Assembly (NCBI GenBank): GCA_964430695.1
Contig: CAYSFO010000036.1
Coordinates: 1-15,217, forward strand
Length of the DNA: 15,217 bases
Source: MGBC108787 sp964430695
GTDB taxonomy: Bacteria > Bacillota_I > Bacilli_A > RF39 > UBA660
Reading direction: 5' to 3'
Below the pieces are notes generated by a model, which worked only from the letters and a program-made list of their open reading frames with translations, was not told the DNA's origin and searched no databases. Both the position numbers and the translations under genes were made by a program. Below are positions 13,934 to 15,217 of this stretch, one piece after another (position 1 is the stretch's first letter; every line of letters begins with the position of its first letter).

Positions 13934-13978
13934 ATGGAGATAAAAAAGGAGGAAATAATTTATTTTAAATTTAAGTGA
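13934..13978 (+). other. Orphan ribosome site and possible 14-codon open frame
   Basis: A very strong Shine-Dalgarno (AAAAAAGGAGGA, 13942-13953) has no ATG, GTG or TTG at a usable distance after it. It lies within a 14-codon frame starting at ATG 13934 (MEIKKEEIIYFKFK) that has no ribosome site of its own. It may be the remains of a plus-strand gene start cut off by rearrangement, or a leader element. Confidence 0.3.
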
Positions 13979-14015
13979 TTTTTCTACAGTCGACATTATG
14001 AAATTGTGTATCCAA

Positions 14016-15217
14016 TTACAACTCTACTCGGTAAGGGTTAGATCTAGCTCCATCCCCGCTAGAGAACCTGACTTTTGCATTCAAATGGAAGACGGGATAG
14101 GCACGTCCAGTGTTAAAAGAAACCCCCACACTAGACAAATCACCGTCACTGGAATCGATCCTGACGAAGAAGGCATTCTTCCAAACCGAAACAGGCGTGA
14201 TCGTCCACATCGAACCGATACTAACATTAAGATCATTTAACCAATTGTTTTTAGAGCACCCCTTCAAACTTACCTCCTCCGACCAAGACGCCAGAGAAGA
14301 AGAGAAGCAAGCGACCCTATCGGTATCATCACTTCCGGAAGTTGCATAACCATAATCACTAGGGTATATTAATCCAATTTTAGTTATAGTACAAAATGTA
14401 TCTTTGCAAGAGTAACCTCCTAAATTACCTCGTTCGTTTTTATACATCGTCGTCCCCTGCATCAAATTTTTATCATACGAATTTCCTCCAATATACCATT
14501 TTGTATTATCTATGTATTTTTGATAATTACTTATGCTATTCCAGTAGGTTTCATTTAATACTTCGGTATTCAATGAGCTTTTTGTCCAGTCAGTACTGTC
14601 GCTCTCCTTACTTCCACTCCAATAAACATTTTTATAGTAAGTAGCTTTAATTAATTTCACTCTATTTTCATAAGGACCATCTTCACTACTTTGAGTTGGG
14701 ATAACTCCGATGATTCGATATAGTTGATCTTCGGTACAATTTCCACTTGCTTCTAAACATACATAGTTATTTGGATTTTTTCCTATATATCGATAGTCGA
14801 TTGTTGCATTTGCTCCTGTCTGTTCTGTTTCTTCATGTTCTTGTCTTATGATACTTGAATCTGTTATTGATTTTGCTATTAAGTAATCACTAAATAGTGT
14901 TGTGGATGGTGTTTTGTATTTGATACTACATTCCATTCCTTCTTCATAACTTGTTACTGTTCCTTCTTGTGTTTCTTCATTATAAGTTGCTGTTCCACTT
15001 GTACATGTCATATTTTTATATAAATATATACTTTTATCTGGTTTTTCTTTTACTTCTTCTTCATCTATATAATATTTGAATATAGAACTAAAGTCGATAC
15101 TACATTTTGTTGGCTTTGTTATGGCTCCACTTACTGTTACTGTCCAATTCTCGTAATTCCACGTTCCACTCATTTCTTCTGTATCACAGGTTACTGTTAC
15201 TGTATAGTTTCTATCAC
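14016..15217 (-). CDS. Large extracellular protein with C-type-lectin/DUF6273-like C-terminal domain (5' end outside window)
   Basis: The frame is open to the right edge (at least 399 codons), so an internal ATG at 15173 is not the start. The visible part begins with beta-rich repeats (NYTVTVTCD, then WTVTVSG) and Cys-containing segments, then TLFSDYLIAKSI. A domain with DYRYIGKNPNNYVCLE, DQLYRIIGVIPTQ and NRVKLIKATYY follows. The end has YPSDYGYATSGS, a Trp/Cys-containing middle, MWTITPVSVW, FFVRIDSSDGDL, YPVFHLN and SSGDG...NPYRVEL. That end resembles DUF6273/formylglycine-enzyme-like lectin folds, often used for variable ligand binding. At least seven cysteines in the visible part suggest export. 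The last ~300 bp differ sharply in composition (see next entry). Downstream no terminator is clear. Specific ligand unknown. Confidence 0.75.
   Translation of the reverse strand, partial: DRNYTVTVTCDTEEMSGTWNYENWTVTVSGAITKPTKCSIDFSSIFKYYIDEEEVKEKPDKSIYLYKNMTCTSGTATYNEETQEGTVTSYEEGMECSIKYKTPSTTLFSDYLIAKSITDSSIIRQEHEETEQTGANATIDYRYIGKNPNNYVCLEASGNCTEDQLYRIIGVIPTQSSEDGPYENRVKLIKATYYKNVYWSGSKESDSTDWTKSSLNTEVLNETYWNSISNYQKYIDNTKWYIGGNSYDKNLMQGTTMYKNERGNLGGYSCKDTFCTITKIGLIYPSDYGYATSGSDDTDRVACFSSSLASWSEEVSLKGCSKNNWLNDLNVSIGSMWTITPVSVWKNAFFVRIDSSDGDLSSVGVSFNTGRAYPVFHLNAKVRFSSGDGARSNPYRVEL
14041..14340 (-). other. High-GC, adenine-depleted 3' segment of the lectin-like gene: candidate variable region
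   Basis: By hand count this 300-bp stretch has about 141 G/C (47%), against about 16 of 60 in the next block (14341-14400) and roughly 30% in the rest of the gene. On the coding strand A is about 61 of 300 (20%), against about 51 of 120 (42%) at 14401-14520. Codons rare elsewhere in the window (TCG, GCG, ACG, GGG, CTG, GTC) cluster here. A patch at 14221-14255 (KNNWLNDLN) keeps normal AT-rich codons. The frame is intact. Confidence 0.6.

Noticed and set aside
13998..14349. Plus-strand frames of 79-80 codons opposite the lectin-like gene
   Set aside because: They lie antisense to a long intact frame with recognisable domain motifs and have no ribosome site; they arise because the segment is poor in stop codons.
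1..15217. Alternative genetic code (TGA as Trp) suggested by the AT-rich composition
   Set aside because: Trp is written TGG throughout and both prepilin genes end in TGA.
1..15217. CRISPR array, tRNA or rRNA gene, insertion sequence or phage gene
   Set aside because: I found no regularly spaced repeats, cloverleaf or rRNA motifs, transposase motifs or terminal inverted repeats with target duplications.

Overview
The window reads as a piece of chromosome from a low-GC, endospore-forming member of the Bacillota, probably a gut Bacilli/Erysipelotrichia-like lineage. The evidence is AT-rich DNA, strong AGGAGG ribosome sites, the standard code (TGA is used as a stop and TGG as Trp), and sporulation genes (ylbJ, spoVID, ysxE, small YjcZ-like proteins) beside Bacillus-type housekeeping genes (lon, recX, prsA, helD). 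No rRNA, tRNA, CRISPR array, transposase or phage gene was seen. The lineage is inferred from gene content only.

Left part (1-2.7 kb): the start of a secreted protein gene with an SYA-type signal segment runs off the left edge. It is divergent from a small Xre-type regulator, with a palindromic TGTGGAG element between them. Next come two tiny YjcZ-like membrane proteins (42 and 30 aa) behind a SigK-like promoter, the lipoprotein foldase prsA, and recX. prsA and recX converge on one shared terminator.

Middle part (2.7-9.1 kb): a TasA/camelysin-like secreted protein; ylbL (PDZ plus Lon-type protease), divergent from ylbJ (sporulation membrane protein); a translationally coupled pair of prepilin-like proteins; helD (RNA polymerase-associated UvrD-like ATPase); and a 72-aa Gly/Pro membrane protein.

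Right part (9.1-15.2 kb): a minus-strand run lon - DUF4422-like glycosyltransferase - spoVID - ysxE. This resembles the Bacillus order lonA ... hem genes ... spoVID-ysxE, with the heme genes absent and a glycosyltransferase in their place. spoVID has a SigE-like promoter lying on the T-tract of the preceding terminator. A 5'-truncated gene for a large extracellular protein with a C-type-lectin-like (DUF6273-like) end fills the right edge. Its last ~300 bp are about 47% GC and strongly depleted in coding-strand adenine, against about 42% A just upstream. This is the most unusual signal in the window and suggests a diversified or recombined cassette.

Two themes run through the window: spore envelope formation (ylbJ, spoVID, ysxE, small YjcZ-like proteins) and display of secreted or pilus-like surface proteins (SYA-signal proteins, prepilins, PrsA foldase, lectin-like protein).
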